Shown piece by piece: positions 41,540 to 50,634 of a stretch of DNA of 64,000 nt. The position numbers were made by a program, and so were the translations under genes. The notes beneath the pieces were generated by a model. That model did not search any database, was not told where the DNA came from, and saw nothing but the letters and a program-made list of their open reading frames with translations. The DNA is from Nocardia brasiliensis. GTDB taxonomy: Bacteria; Actinomycetota; Actinomycetes; Mycobacteriales; Mycobacteriaceae. The stretch lies in the NCBI RefSeq assembly GCF_011801125.1, contig NZ_CP046171.1, positions 7,626,001 to 7,690,000 on the forward strand, given 5' to 3'. The first letter of the stretch is position 1, and every line of letters starts with the position of its first letter.

Positions 41540-43600
41540 GTGAACGAGAGCGAGCGGAGCGTGCGCTGGGCGAAGGTCGTGCCCGCCGGGTACAGCGCGG
41601 TGCTCACGCTGCTCATCATGGGTCCGCTGCTGGGTCCGGGCTACCTGCTGCTGCGCGACGCGGTGAGTACGCCGCGCGCCTACCGCACCGACGCCGCCCT
41701 CGGACTCGGCGACGCCGCGCCGCGCGCGGTACCCCAGGACGCGGCCCTCGCCGTGCTGTCATCGCTCGTCGACGGCGGCTTGGTGGTCAAAGCGATTCTG
41801 CTCGTCGCGCTGTGGGCGGCCGGCTACGGTGCCGCCGCCCTCGTGCGCGAACTCCTGCACGCCCCCTTGCCCGCCCAGCTGGTCGCCTGCACCGTCGCAC
41901 TCTGGAACCCGTATCTCGCCGAGCGACTCCTCCAAGGCCACTGGAGCCTGCTCACCGGCTACGCCGCCCTCCCCTGGATCATCCTGACCACCAACCGCAT
42001 CCGTGCACACCCACACAGCGCCACGAACGTGCGCCCCCCGCTGCGGGATTGGGCGGGGTTGGCGGGGGCGCTTGCGGCGGCGGGGCTCACGCCTACCGGG
42101 GCGGTGCTCGGGACGGTGACGGCGTTGGTGGTGGTCGGGTGGCGGCGGTTCGCGGGGGTCGCGGTGCTGGCGGTGTTCGCGTCCGCGCCGTGGTTGTCGG
42201 CCACCGCGGTGTCCGGGGCGGGGAGCGAGCCGTCGGATCCGGCGGGGATCGCGGCGTTCGCCGCTCGTGCCGAACCCGGGCTCGGCACCGTGGGCAGTCT
42301 CGCGGGCCTCGGCGGGATCTGGAACGGTGAGGCCGTACCCGATTCCCGGACAACGCCGCTCGGGTTCATCGGCACGCTCCTGCTGCTCGCCATCGTCGCC
42401 ACCGGACTGCGCGCCCTCTGCGCCGAACAGGACAACCGCTACGTGCATCGCGCGCTCGTCACCCTCGCGGCGCTGGCAATCCTGCTCCCCGCGCTCGGCG
42501 CGACCTCACCTGGCATGCACCTGCTCGAATGGCTCGTCGCCCACATACCCGGCACCGGACTACTGCGCGATACACAGAAATACGTCGCCCTCGCCATGCC
42601 CGCCTACGCACTCTGCGCCGCCGCGGCCTGTATCACGATCGCCGCCCGCTTCCACTCCGGCCGGGAAATCCGTTCGCCTGCAACAACACCCAACGGCCCG
42701 GCCGCTGGCGCCGAAGCACAACCCGCCGAGCCGCAATCAACACTCGGGAAAACCCCATCGACCGACCAACCGCCGACCCCCGTGGGCACCGCATCCGCTG
42801 ACCGGCCGACAGTCACCGACCCCGCATCTCCGGCCGGCGACTCGACCGCAGGCGAAACCGCCGCGCCTTCCAGCACCGTCACCAGCACTGAAGCGGGGGC
42901 GAACAGAGTGCGGGCGCGGGTGGTAGCGGGGGTTTGCATGGTTTTGCTCTTGTTGCCGCTGGCCGATCTGGGGTGGGGTGTGGGTGGGGCGTTGCGGCCG
43001 GTGCGGTATCCGGCCGGGTGGCAGGTGGTGGCCGAACGGGTGACGGGGCCAGGGGACGTTGCGGTGTTGCCGGGCGGGATGTTTCGGAAGTTCCGGTACA
43101 GCGGGCCGGCGCCGGTACTCGACCCGGCACCGCGGATGCTGCCGCGCGATGTCTTGCAGACCGGTGAGCTGCCGGTGCGCGGACGCACCGTGGCGGGCGA
43201 AGGCACGCGCGCCCGGACGGTGGAAGGGCTGCTCCTGCACGGTGGTTCGGCCGCGGAGCTGGCGGCACACGGCGTGGGCTGGGTGCTGCTGGAACGTGGC
43301 ACGCCAGGCCCCTTGGGCGAATCGAAAACGACGCTCGCGCAACTGGATCAGGTGTACGCCGACAACGATCTGGCGTTGTATCGAGTCCCCGGGCCGATCG
43401 ATGAGCGCACCGGCTCCGGCACGGATCGCTTGGTCGTCATCGCCGCCCACACCCTGTGGGCCGCAATGCTTCTCGGCGGCCTACTGCTCGCCGCCGCGGC
43501 ACGCATGCGGCCTACTCCTCGCTGCCGCGGCACGCATGGCCGGGGACGCCCGCAACCGCTGCCGGGTAGGCGACCGCGGCCGGGTCGGCGTCGCGGTTGA
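41540..43600 (+). CDS. Large membrane protein, GT-C-like (Rv0226c-type position)
   Basis: The protein has 686 residues from GTG 41540. TAGGGT 8 bases upstream and no Shine-Dalgarno suggest a leaderless mRNA. The first 370 residues hold about ten helices with LWNPYLAERLLQGHWSLLTG, GTLLLLAIVATGLRALC and HIPGTGLLRDTQKYVALAMP, a layout like GT-C glycosyltransferases. A Pro/Thr-rich insert of about 90 residues follows, then helix VVAGVCMVLLLLPLADLGW, an external domain (PGDVAVLPGGMFRKFRYSG) and a last helix. The final 30 residues are Arg/Pro-rich and lie downstream of a 31-bp duplication that shifts the frame. The catalytic role is unproven. Confidence 0.8.
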   Translation: MNESERSVRWAKVVPAGYSAVLTLLIMGPLLGPGYLLLRDAVSTPRAYRTDAALGLGDAAPRAVPQDAALAVLSSLVDGGLVVKAILLVALWAAGYGAAALVRELLHAPLPAQLVACTVALWNPYLAERLLQGHWSLLTGYAALPWIILTTNRIRAHPHSATNVRPPLRDWAGLAGALAAAGLTPTGAVLGTVTALVVVGWRRFAGVAVLAVFASAPWLSATAVSGAGSEPSDPAGIAAFAARAEPGLGTVGSLAGLGGIWNGEAVPDSRTTPLGFIGTLLLLAIVATGLRALCAEQDNRYVHRALVTLAALAILLPALGATSPGMHLLEWLVAHIPGTGLLRDTQKYVALAMPAYALCAAAACITIAARFHSGREIRSPATTPNGPAAGAEAQPAEPQSTLGKTPSTDQPPTPVGTASADRPTVTDPASPAGDSTAGETAAPSSTVTSTEAGANRVRARVVAGVCMVLLLLPLADLGWGVGGALRPVRYPAGWQVVAERVTGPGDVAVLPGGMFRKFRYSGPAPVLDPAPRMLPRDVLQTGELPVRGRTVAGEGTRARTVEGLLLHGGSAAELAAHGVGWVLLERGTPGPLGESKTTLAQLDQVYADNDLALYRVPGPIDERTGSGTDRLVVIAAHTLWAAMLLGGLLLAAAARMRPTPRCRGTHGRGRPQPLPGRRPRPGRRRG
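43478..43539 (+). repeat. 31-bp tandem duplication at the 3' end of the membrane protein gene
   Basis: Two 31-bp copies (43478-43508 and 43509-43539) differ at three positions. In one frame both encode GLLLAAAARM, and the two internal differences are synonymous there (CTG/CTC, GCC/GCT). Because 31 is not a multiple of three, the second copy is read in another frame, giving an Arg/Pro-rich tail. Confidence 0.8.
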
Positions 43601-43637
43601 TCGCGATGGCCGCGGCGGCCGAACACAAAACCCGGGT

Positions 43638-44810
43638 TCAGCTCACCGATCGCGGCGCGATCAACCCGGACGTGTACTCACCGCGTGCGGCCGCGGCCAG
43701 CACCTCGTACACCCCGTTCCCTGTTTGCTCCCAAGAGAATTCCCGTGCCCGCGCCCGTGCCTTCTCCCCCATCACCGTGCGCGCGGCGTGATCGCCGAGC
43801 AGTTCGCCCACCGCCTCGGACAATTGGGGGACGTCGTCGACCAGCAACCCGGTGACGCCGTCGATGATCGAGTCGGTGAGGCCGCGGGAACTGCGGTAGC
43901 CGATGGTCGGGACGCCGTGTTGCGCGGCCTCGATGACCGCGAGACCCCAGCCTTCCTTGCGCGAGGGCAACACGTGCACCCAAGCGCGCGAGAGCAATTC
44001 ATGCTTGCGGCGCTCGTCGACGTGCCCGTGAAAGGTGACCGCGTCGGCGATGCCGAGTCGCGCGGCATCGGATTTCAGGTTGTCGGCCCACCAACCGTCG
44101 CCGATCACATCGAGATGCAGGCCCGGAATCGTGGGGCGTAGCCGCGCGACGACGGCGAGCGCGTCCTCGATCTGCTTGTGCGGCACCAGCCGCGACAGTA
44201 CGACGATGCACGGGTTGTCCGTGCGGGTGCCCGCGGCACCGGTCGGCGCGTCGACGGGAACAGGTTCAGCGCCGTTGCGCACCACGGCGATCCGCGCCTG
44301 CTCGACGCCGAGGGTGGCGAGCTCTTCGGCCGAGGGCAGCGATACGGTCAGATATTGGTTGTGCCGATGCACCCGGGGCGAGAGGCGCGATTCGATCCAC
44401 CAGCCGATCCGGCCGACCAGCCGACCAGCGACGGGCCACTGCTCTCGATGGCCATGATGCACCAGCACCACCGAGGGCGCTTTGGCGGCCGCGGTGGCGA
44501 AGAACGGGATCCCGTTCTGGGTGTCGATGATGGCGTCGGGCCGCACGTGCCGCAGCGGTCCGAGGCCGAGCCTGCCGAGCGCCATGGCGGCCAGCGCCCG
44601 CGGGTAGACCGAGTAGCGGCCACCGGCCCGGCTGATATCGATGCCGTCGAGGTGTTCGCGGCGCGGCGCCCCCGGATACCGGGCGGTGCGCAACGTGACT
44701 TTGACGCCCCGGGCCGCGAGCTGCGCGCCGACCTGCTCGAGGTAGCGTTCGCTGCCGCCGCCCTGCGGGTGCCCGGTGTCGCGCCAGCACAGCAGGAGGA
44801 CTTCGCGCAC
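43638..44810 (-). CDS. GT4-family glycosyltransferase
   Basis: The protein has 390 residues from GTG 44810. The GT-B fold shows the acceptor-side loop GHPQGGGSERYLEQVGAQ at residues 13-30, then VVLSRLVPHKQIEDALAVV, DVIGDGWWADNLK, VTFHGHVDERRKHELLSRA and the donor-binding KEGWGLAVIEAAQHGVPTIG (the E-x7-E motif). It probably transfers a hexose such as mannose from a nucleotide sugar to an envelope lipid or glycan on the cytoplasmic face. Position matches M. tuberculosis Rv0225, between Rv0226c-like and Rv0224c-like genes. Donor and acceptor are unknown. Confidence 0.87.
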   Translation of the reverse strand: MREVLLLCWRDTGHPQGGGSERYLEQVGAQLAARGVKVTLRTARYPGAPRREHLDGIDISRAGGRYSVYPRALAAMALGRLGLGPLRHVRPDAIIDTQNGIPFFATAAAKAPSVVLVHHGHREQWPVAGRLVGRIGWWIESRLSPRVHRHNQYLTVSLPSAEELATLGVEQARIAVVRNGAEPVPVDAPTGAAGTRTDNPCIVVLSRLVPHKQIEDALAVVARLRPTIPGLHLDVIGDGWWADNLKSDAARLGIADAVTFHGHVDERRKHELLSRAWVHVLPSRKEGWGLAVIEAAQHGVPTIGYRSSRGLTDSIIDGVTGLLVDDVPQLSEAVGELLGDHAARTVMGEKARARAREFSWEQTGNGVYEVLAAAARGEYTSGLIAPRSVS

Positions 44811-45020
44811 GGTCGAGCTTCTCTCGGTCAGGTGGCCCCGGTCGGGGAACGTCGGATATCGGGCTACACCCTAACCCGGACACCCGCCGGAAAGCCGACT
44901 ACCGGCGCGGGCGCGGGCACATGATCGGCTACCGCACCCGGTCGGCGTGGCTATCATCGAGCGCCTAGAGCCCAGTGCCCGTGCGGGACGCCACCGCACC
45001 GCTATGCGAGACTCGGCGCC

Positions 45021-45806
45021 GTGTTGAGAGCCGAAAAATCGCCCACCGACGGCGCGGCCCCCCGCTTCGCACGCCGCGCGACGCTGCGTCGTTCGCTGCG
45101 CCTGCTCGGCAGCTTCCGGTTCGAGCAGAGCGACCCCGCGCTGTTCTACGGTGGCCTCGCCGCCGACAGCGCGGCGATGATCGGCGATTTCTACACCGAT
45201 CTCACGGGTCGAGAGCTGGTCGGGGCGACGATTCTCGACGTCGGCGGCGGGCCGGGCTACTTCGCCGACGAATTCGCGCGCACGGGCGCGCGGTACATAC
45301 CGGTGGAACCGGACCCGTCCGAGATGCACGCGGCCGGATTGTCGGTGACGGGCGCGGTACGCGGCTCCGGGATGGCGTTGCCGTTCCGCGACGACGCGGT
45401 CGACATCTGCTTCTCGTCCAATGTCGCCGAGCACGTGCCCGATCCGTGGCTGATGGCGGAGGAGATGGTGCGCGTGACGCGGCCGGGCGGGTTGATCGTG
45501 CTGTCGTACACGGTCTGGCTCGGCCCGTTCGGCGGGCACGAGACGGGACCGTGGCACTACCTCGGCGGCGAGTACGCGGCGCGGCGCTACCGACGCAAGC
45601 AGGGACGGGAACCGAAGAACCGGTTCGGCACATCGTTGTTCGCGGTCCGGGCGTCGGACGGATTACGTTGGGCGGCAGCGACTTCGGCCGACGTGCGCAC
45701 CGTGTTTCCGCGTTACCACCCACGCTGGGCGTGGTGGCTCGTGCGCATCCCGGCGCTGCGCGAACTACTCGTGAGCAACCTTGTTGTGGTCGCTACCAAG
45801 GCCTAG
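45021..45806 (+). CDS. Class I SAM methyltransferase, MtrP-like
   Basis: The protein has 261 residues from GTG 45021. Motif I is ATILDVGGGPGYFADEFAR. ARYIPVEPDPSEM, ALPFRDDAVDICFSSNVAEH and MVRVTRPGGLIVLSYTVWLG follow in the usual Methyltransf_11 order. The C-terminus (HPRWAWWLVRIPALRELL) is hydrophobic and may sit on the membrane. Its place beside the GT4 gene matches Rv0224c; the corynebacterial counterpart MtrP is reported to be needed for trehalose mycolate transport (recalled). I infer a related envelope role. The acceptor is unknown. Confidence 0.82.
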   Translation: MLRAEKSPTDGAAPRFARRATLRRSLRLLGSFRFEQSDPALFYGGLAADSAAMIGDFYTDLTGRELVGATILDVGGGPGYFADEFARTGARYIPVEPDPSEMHAAGLSVTGAVRGSGMALPFRDDAVDICFSSNVAEHVPDPWLMAEEMVRVTRPGGLIVLSYTVWLGPFGGHETGPWHYLGGEYAARRYRRKQGREPKNRFGTSLFAVRASDGLRWAAATSADVRTVFPRYHPRWAWWLVRIPALRELLVSNLVVVATKA

Positions 45807-45814
45807 CGAACAGC

Positions 45815-46183
45815 TCAGTGCTCGAGCCAGCCCCGGCGCCAGCCGCGCCTGCCGCACGGTTCGTGCAGCGGGTGGCTCCACGGCGATTCCTGGATCGCGA
45901 GACCGACGGTCTCCAGCGTGGTGAGGCCGACTTGATCAGCTAAGGCCCCCACGACGGCCACCGCTTCGGCGGCTTGCATGGCTGCGGTCGCTTGCTCGAT
46001 GGTCAGCGTGCGCCCCGGTAGGAAAGACACCACCCATCCGCCCGCGCCAACGCTCTTCGCTTGATGTTCGGTCTGGTCGCTGGTCATCAACGACCTGCCG
46101 ACTACTTGCACCGCCATGACTCGGTCTCCCCAATTGCGGTATCGGTTCAGAAATCGAGCGAGCTGATCAGTAGCTAACAGCAT
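45815..46183 (-). CDS. Hypothetical protein
   Basis: The protein has 122 residues from ATG 46183 (MLLATDQLARFLNRYRNWGD); a TTG at 46207 would add eight. GAAGAGAGG abuts the ATG, closer than ideal. The sequence includes GAGGWVVSFLPGRTLTIEQA and LTTLETVGLAIQESPW and ends in a basic Arg/Gly/Trp tail. The Leu-rich segment TAAMQAAEAVAVVGALAD is helical. I do not recognise the family. The gene is convergent with the methyltransferase and divergent from the aldehyde dehydrogenase. Confidence 0.6.
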   Translation of the reverse strand: MLLATDQLARFLNRYRNWGDRVMAVQVVGRSLMTSDQTEHQAKSVGAGGWVVSFLPGRTLTIEQATAAMQAAEAVAVVGALADQVGLTTLETVGLAIQESPWSHPLHEPCGRRGWRRGWLEH

Positions 46184-46198
46184 CCTCTCTTCAGCAAC

Positions 46199-46218
46199 AG
46201 AACGCAATAGTGCGTTCT
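46199..46218. promoter_or_regulatory. Inverted repeat between the hypothetical gene and aldehyde dehydrogenase
   Basis: AGAACGCA and its complement TGCGTTCT flank ATAG in the 144-bp divergent gap. It is a possible operator, 16 bp before the ATG of the hypothetical gene. No regulator gene is adjacent. Confidence 0.45.
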
Positions 46219-46327
46219 ACGAAAAGCGAACCGACAGGTTGGGATTCGTCCAGCTCAGCGCGATGACCACGGAGCAGAACTGGAACAGGTTACAGACAAC
46301 TGCGGGACGAAACTGTAACGTGTTCTC

Positions 46328-47773
46328 ATGCATTACGACAGCTTGTTCATCGGCGGCCGCTGGACCGCGCCAGCCACCACCGAGCGCGTTCAGGTCATCT
46401 CGCCGGTCACGGTCGAGCCGGTGGGCAGCGTCCCCGCGGTGTCGCGGGCCGACGTGGACGCGGCCGTCGCCGCCGCACGACACGCCTTCGACCACGGGCC
46501 GTGGCCATCGACCCCGCCCGAGGAGCGGGCCCAGGTGCTCACCAGGGCCGCACGGCTGATCGAGGAACGCTCGGCCGAACTGCTCGCCGCGCTCACCGCG
46601 GAAATGGGCGCACCGCAGATGATCGCCATGACGCTCAACCAGATTCCCGCGGTCGCCGCGCTTGATGCCTGCGCGGCGCTGGCAAAGACGTTCCCCTGGA
46701 ACGAGACTCGCACCGGACTCTTCGGCACGTCCCGGGTGAGCAGGGAACCGCGCGGCGTCGTCGCGGCGGTCACCGCGTGGAATGTTCCGCTGTTCCTCGC
46801 CGCCAACAAGCTCGCGCCAGCCCTGCTCGCCGGATGCACCGTGGTGCTGAAACCCGCACCGCTGACACCGATTACGGCCAACCTGCTCGCCGACATCTTC
46901 ACCGCGGCGGGACTGCCCGATGGCGTGCTCTCCGTGCTGCCCGCCGAACCCGAGGCCGCCGAATATCTGATCTCGCATCCGGGCGTGGACAAGGTCACCT
47001 TCACCGGCAGCACGGCGGTCGGCCGCAAGATCGGCGCGATCGCCACCGGTCAGCTCAAGAGCGTCTCCCTGGAACTCGGCGGCAAGTCCGCGGCAATTCT
47101 GTTGCCGGACATGGACATCGCGGCGACCATTCCCGTGCTCGCCTTCTCCGGGCTGATGAACAGCGGGCAGGGTTGCGTCGCGCAGACCCGAATTCTCGCG
47201 CCGCGCAGTCGTTATGACGAGATCGTCGACGCGCTCGTGGCGCACGTGCGGACCATGCAGGTCGGCGATCCCGCCGATCCCGCCGTGCAACTCGGCCCGC
47301 TGATCTCCGAGCGGCAGCGCGAGCGCGTCGAGGGCTACATCGCGAAGGGCAAGGCGGAGGGCGCGCGACTGGTGCTCGGCGGCGGGCGCCCCGCCGGCCT
47401 GGATCGCGGCTGGTTCGTCGAGCCGACCATCTTCGCCGATGTGGACAACAAGTCGACCATCGCGCAGGAGGAGATCTTCGGGCCGGTGCTCTCGGTGATC
47501 CCCTACGAGACCGAGGACGAGGCGGTGGCCATCGCGAACGACTCGGTCTACGGCCTGGCCGGCTCGGTCTGGACCACCGACGTCGAGCACGGCGCCGAGA
47601 TAGCCGCGCGGGTGCGGACCGGCACCTACGCGATCAATTGGTACGCGTTCGACCCCAGCTCACCGTTCGGCGGCTACAAGAATTCCGGGCTCGGCCGGGA
47701 GAACGGCCCCGAGGGGCTCGACTCGTTCTGCGAGCAGAAGTCCGTGCTCATGCCGATGGGGTGGACCGGCTAG
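46328..47773 (+). CDS. NAD(P)+-dependent aldehyde dehydrogenase
   Basis: The protein has 481 residues (MHYDSLFIGGRWTAPATTER). It carries the full ALDH signature: VTAWNVPLFLAANKLAPAL, VTFTGSTAVGRKIGAIATG, the general-base Glu in SLELGGKSAAI, the catalytic Cys in MNSGQGCVAQTRI, and EEIFGPVLSVIPYETEDEA near the C-terminus. It oxidises an aldehyde to the acid. The substrate cannot be told. M. tuberculosis has an aldehyde dehydrogenase (Rv0223c) next to the same methyltransferase (recalled), so this gene belongs to the conserved block. Confidence 0.92.
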   Translation: MHYDSLFIGGRWTAPATTERVQVISPVTVEPVGSVPAVSRADVDAAVAAARHAFDHGPWPSTPPEERAQVLTRAARLIEERSAELLAALTAEMGAPQMIAMTLNQIPAVAALDACAALAKTFPWNETRTGLFGTSRVSREPRGVVAAVTAWNVPLFLAANKLAPALLAGCTVVLKPAPLTPITANLLADIFTAAGLPDGVLSVLPAEPEAAEYLISHPGVDKVTFTGSTAVGRKIGAIATGQLKSVSLELGGKSAAILLPDMDIAATIPVLAFSGLMNSGQGCVAQTRILAPRSRYDEIVDALVAHVRTMQVGDPADPAVQLGPLISERQRERVEGYIAKGKAEGARLVLGGGRPAGLDRGWFVEPTIFADVDNKSTIAQEEIFGPVLSVIPYETEDEAVAIANDSVYGLAGSVWTTDVEHGAEIAARVRTGTYAINWYAFDPSSPFGGYKNSGLGRENGPEGLDSFCEQKSVLMPMGWTG

Positions 47774-47814
47774 GCCGATTCGCGCGGCGGAACCCGCCGG
47801 GACGTGGCGGCGGC

Positions 47815-48018
47815 TCAGTCCGCCGGCATGACCACCCGCAGGACCGGCTCGCTCTCGCGGCCGGTCAGGCCCGGCGCGTCGACGATCTCGACGCGCCATC
47901 CCGGCGGCAGGACAGCCTGCAGGCGCCCGGCGGCGCGGCGCAAGGGCGTACTGAGCGTGGCCAGCTCGAAGCCGGCCACCAAGGGCGTGATGGACGCGCC
48001 CGTCTCCAGATCGGTCAT
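47815..48018 (-). CDS. Small hypothetical protein
   Basis: A 67-residue frame starts at ATG 48018 behind GAGGTGGTTGGAG. It reads MTDLETGASITPLVAGFELA then LQAVLPPGWRVEIVDAPGLT and ends LRVVMPAD. The mix of strands and absence of low-complexity residues support a real short protein, convergent with the aldehyde dehydrogenase. No family was recognised. Confidence 0.5.
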   Translation of the reverse strand: MTDLETGASITPLVAGFELATLSTPLRRAAGRLQAVLPPGWRVEIVDAPGLTGRESEPVLRVVMPAD

Positions 48019-48114
48019 GCTCCAACCACCTCTCGCGCGTCGATCTCATCGTCTTGCACCGCAGCGCGGGAATTCGATGTCGATAGGGAAGTAGTTCAGT
48101 CGATCAGTTAACAG

Positions 48115-48243
48115 TTAGCAATCGGACTGGCAGGTCATGAGACCAAGAACACAACAAGCATAAGCCACCTCTGCGCAAAGCTCACACATCGGACACTTAC
48201 CCTTCGCCGTGCCTCGGCAAACGCCCCCAGCTCGCGCTTCCAT
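48115..48243 (-). CDS. Possible 42-residue Cys-rich peptide
   Basis: A short frame from ATG 48243 to TAA 48117-48115 reads MEARAGGVCRGTAKGKCPMC and continues ELCAEVAYACCVLGLMTCQSDC. It has eight Cys in 42 residues, all in the last 34. The N-terminal third is basic and the rest hydrophobic. The ribosome-binding site is weak. The sequence around it is AT-richer than the average here. It could be a small metal-binding or modified peptide, or a chance frame. Confidence 0.35.
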   Translation of the reverse strand: MEARAGGVCRGTAKGKCPMCELCAEVAYACCVLGLMTCQSDC

Positions 48244-48509
48244 GACCACCGACCATGACCAATAGCACCACACATTCCCGATCACGCGGCAGGGAACACG
48301 CGCAACGGGCGCGAATGATGTGTCATCCATCAGCATTCGACACCGCGGCGCTCGCGACGCTCTCCGCCCCGAGCCGCCGGTCATCCGTTGACCTACAACA
48401 AGTTTCAACAGGACAGCCGCGAAACACGGTGCGCCACCGACTGGCTCGAACACCCCACACCCACGTCATCCCCACTTCCAACTGGGGAGCGGACCGCGGG
48501 AACTGAGCA
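48244..48509. other. Intergenic stretch, no supported gene
   Basis: Short frames occur on both strands, but none has a ribosome-binding site with family-like sequence. It is bounded by the pckA terminator at 48510. Confidence 0.4.
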
Positions 48510-48547
48510 CAAAAGGAAACGCCCGCACCGAGTTGGTGCGGGCGTTT
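48510..48547 (-). terminator. Rho-independent terminator of pckA
   Basis: AAACGCCCGCACC and its exact complement form a 13-bp stem around a 5-nt loop. On the minus strand the hairpin is followed by CCTTTTG. It is 12 bp beyond the pckA stop. Confidence 0.9.
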
Positions 48548-48558
48548 GAGTTCCGGGC

Positions 48559-50391
48559 TCAGCCGAGGCGTTCTTTCAGTGCCTCGAACTCGTCGCGAAC
48601 GCCGGAAGGCAGTTTGTCGCCGACGAATTCGAACCATTCCTCGATGAGCGGGATCTCCTTGCGCCACTCGTCGGCATCGACCTTCAGCGCCTCGTCGACG
48701 TCGTCGGGGTCGACCTTCAGGCCGTCGAGGTCGAGCTGGGCGGCGACCGGAACGTTGCCGATCGCGGTGGCCTCGGCCTCGGCCGTGCCCTCGACGCGGC
48801 CGACGATCCACTCCAGCACGCGGGAGTTCTCGCCGAAGCCGGGCCACAGGAAGCGGCCGTCCTCGCCGCGCCGGAACCAGTTGACGTAGAAGATCTTCGG
48901 CAGCTTGGTCGCGTCGGCGTTCTTGCCGAGGTTGATCCAGTGGTTCAGGTAGTCACCGACGTGGTAGCCCATGAACGGGATCATCGCCATCGGGTCGCGC
49001 CGCACGGTGCCGACCTTGCCCTCGGCGGCCGCGGTCTGCTCCGAGGACAGGGTGGCGCCCATGAAGACGCCGTGCTGCCAGTCGAAGGACTCGGTGACCA
49101 GCGGGACCGTGGTCTTGCGGCGACCACCGAACAGGATCGCCGAGATCGGCACGCCCTGCGGGTCGTCCCATTCGGGGGCCAGGATCGGGCACTGCGACAT
49201 CGGCGTGCAGTAGCGCGAGTTCGGGTGGGCGGCCAGCGTCTCGGTTTCCCGCAGGTACCAGTCGTTGCCCTTCCAGTCGATCAGGTGGTCGGGTTCGCCC
49301 TCCAGACCTTCCCACCACACGTCGTTGTTGTCCGTCAGCGCGACGTTGGTGTAGACGGTGTTGCCCGCTTCCATGGTGGCCATGGCGTTCGGGTTGGAGC
49401 TGCGGTTGGTACCGGGCGCGACGCCGAAGAAGCCGTACTCCGGGTTCACCGCGTACAGGCGTCCGTCCTTGCCGAAGCGCATCCAGGCGATGTCGTCGCC
49501 GAGGGTCTCGGCGCGCCAGCCCGGCACGGTCGGCTGGATCATCGCGAGGTTGGTCTTGCCGCAGGCGCTCGGGAAGGCGGCGGCGATGTAGTAGGCCTTG
49601 TTCTCCGGGGAGATCAGCTTGAGGATCAGCATGTGCTCGGCCAGCCAGCCCTCGTCGTGGGCCATGGCCGAGGCGATCCGCAGCGAGTAGCACTTCTTGC
49701 CGAGCAGCGCGTTACCGCCGTAGCCGGAGCCGTAGCTCCAGATCTCGCGGTCCTCCGGGAAGTGGGTGATGTACTTGGTGTCGTTGCACGGCCACGGCAC
49801 GTCGGCCTGGCCATCGGCCAGCGGGGCGCCGACGGAGTGCAGGGCCTTCACGAACGGGCGGTCGGTGCCGAGCTTCTCCAGTGCGGCGGCGCCCATGCGG
49901 GTCATCACGCGCATCGAGACGACCACGTACTCCGAGTCGGTGATCTCCACGCCGAGCTTGGGGTCCTCGGCGCCGAGCGGGCCCATGCAGAACGGCACCA
50001 CGTACATGGTGCGGCCCTTCATCGAGCCGCGGTACAGCTCGGTCATCGTGGCGCGCATCTCGGTGGGGTCGACCCAGTTGTTGGTCGGACCGGCGTCGGC
50101 CTCGCTCTTGGAACAGATGTAGGTGCGCGACTCGACCCTGGCCACGTCCGAGGGATCGGAGAGCGCGAGGAAGGAATTCGGCTTCTTCTTCGGGTCGAGC
50201 TGCTTGAAGGTGCCCGCCTCGACGAGCTGAGTGGTGAGCCGATCCCATTCTTCGTCGGAACCGTCCGCCCAGACCACGCGCTGCGGCTGTGTGAGTTCGG
50301 CGACTTCCTGTACCCAGGCGAGTAGTTCGCTGTGCTCGGTCGGCGGCTTGCCGTCGGATCCACGAAGACCAGGAATGGTCGCTGAGGTCAT
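48559..50391 (-). CDS. pckA: Phosphoenolpyruvate carboxykinase (GTP)
   Basis: The protein has 610 residues from ATG 50391 ([20 protein letters not shown]). GTP-type PEPCK signatures are [16 protein letters not shown] (P-loop with the active-site Cys), [20 protein letters not shown] (Mn2+ site Asp), [19 protein letters not shown] and [16 protein letters not shown]. Length and N-terminus match M. tuberculosis PckA. It interconverts oxaloacetate and phosphoenolpyruvate with GTP/GDP, a key step of gluconeogenesis when growing on lipids, which suits the fatty-acid genes nearby. It has its own terminator; the 243-bp upstream gap is promoter space. Confidence 0.96.
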   Translation of the reverse strand: MTSATIPGLRGSDGKPPTEHSELLAWVQEVAELTQPQRVVWADGSDEEWDRLTTQLVEAGTFKQLDPKKKPNSFLALSDPSDVARVESRTYICSKSEADAGPTNNWVDPTEMRATMTELYRGSMKGRTMYVVPFCMGPLGAEDPKLGVEITDSEYVVVSMRVMTRMGAAALEKLGTDRPFVKALHSVGAPLADGQADVPWPCNDTKYITHFPEDREIWSYGSGYGGNALLGKKCYSLRIASAMAHDEGWLAEHMLILKLISPENKAYYIAAAFPSACGKTNLAMIQPTVPGWRAETLGDDIAWMRFGKDGRLYAVNPEYGFFGVAPGTNRSSNPNAMATMEAGNTVYTNVALTDNNDVWWEGLEGEPDHLIDWKGNDWYLRETETLAAHPNSRYCTPMSQCPILAPEWDDPQGVPISAILFGGRRKTTVPLVTESFDWQHGVFMGATLSSEQTAAAEGKVGTVRRDPMAMIPFMGYHVGDYLNHWINLGKNADATKLPKIFYVNWFRRGEDGRFLWPGFGENSRVLEWIVGRVEGTAEAEATAIGNVPVAAQLDLDGLKVDPDDVDEALKVDADEWRKEIPLIEEWFEFVGDKLPSGVRDEFEALKERLG

Positions 50392-50634
50392 GAAAACTCT
50401 CCTGAGATGGGCGGTCCCTACGATATATCCCACTGGCCCAAGGCCCTTGACCAGCGGTAACACACCGAGCGCCACCATTGGCGGGAAGGCACCCGCTAGG
50501 ACCAGTCGAAAGCCGCGCCCCGGGTGGACGGCGGACGAGGACTTAGCGGACGCCCACAGTTCCTGATTAGAGGTTAACGCGGTGTGACGACCGGTACGGA
50601 ATCGGGTTCGTCACTATGTACCCATTCTCAATAG

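Noticed and set aside
43595..43666. 11-bp inverted repeat with 50-nt loop across the convergent 43600/43638 gene ends
   Set aside because: The loop is long, one arm is within coding sequence and GC-rich repeats of this size are expected by chance.
48255..48506. 83-residue plus-strand frame before the pckA terminator
   Set aside because: It has Ser/Arg/Thr-rich low-information sequence and no start signals.
48940..50325. 461-residue plus-strand frame opposite pckA
   Set aside because: It is Arg/His/Gly-rich with no family signature; it mirrors the conserved PEPCK gene.
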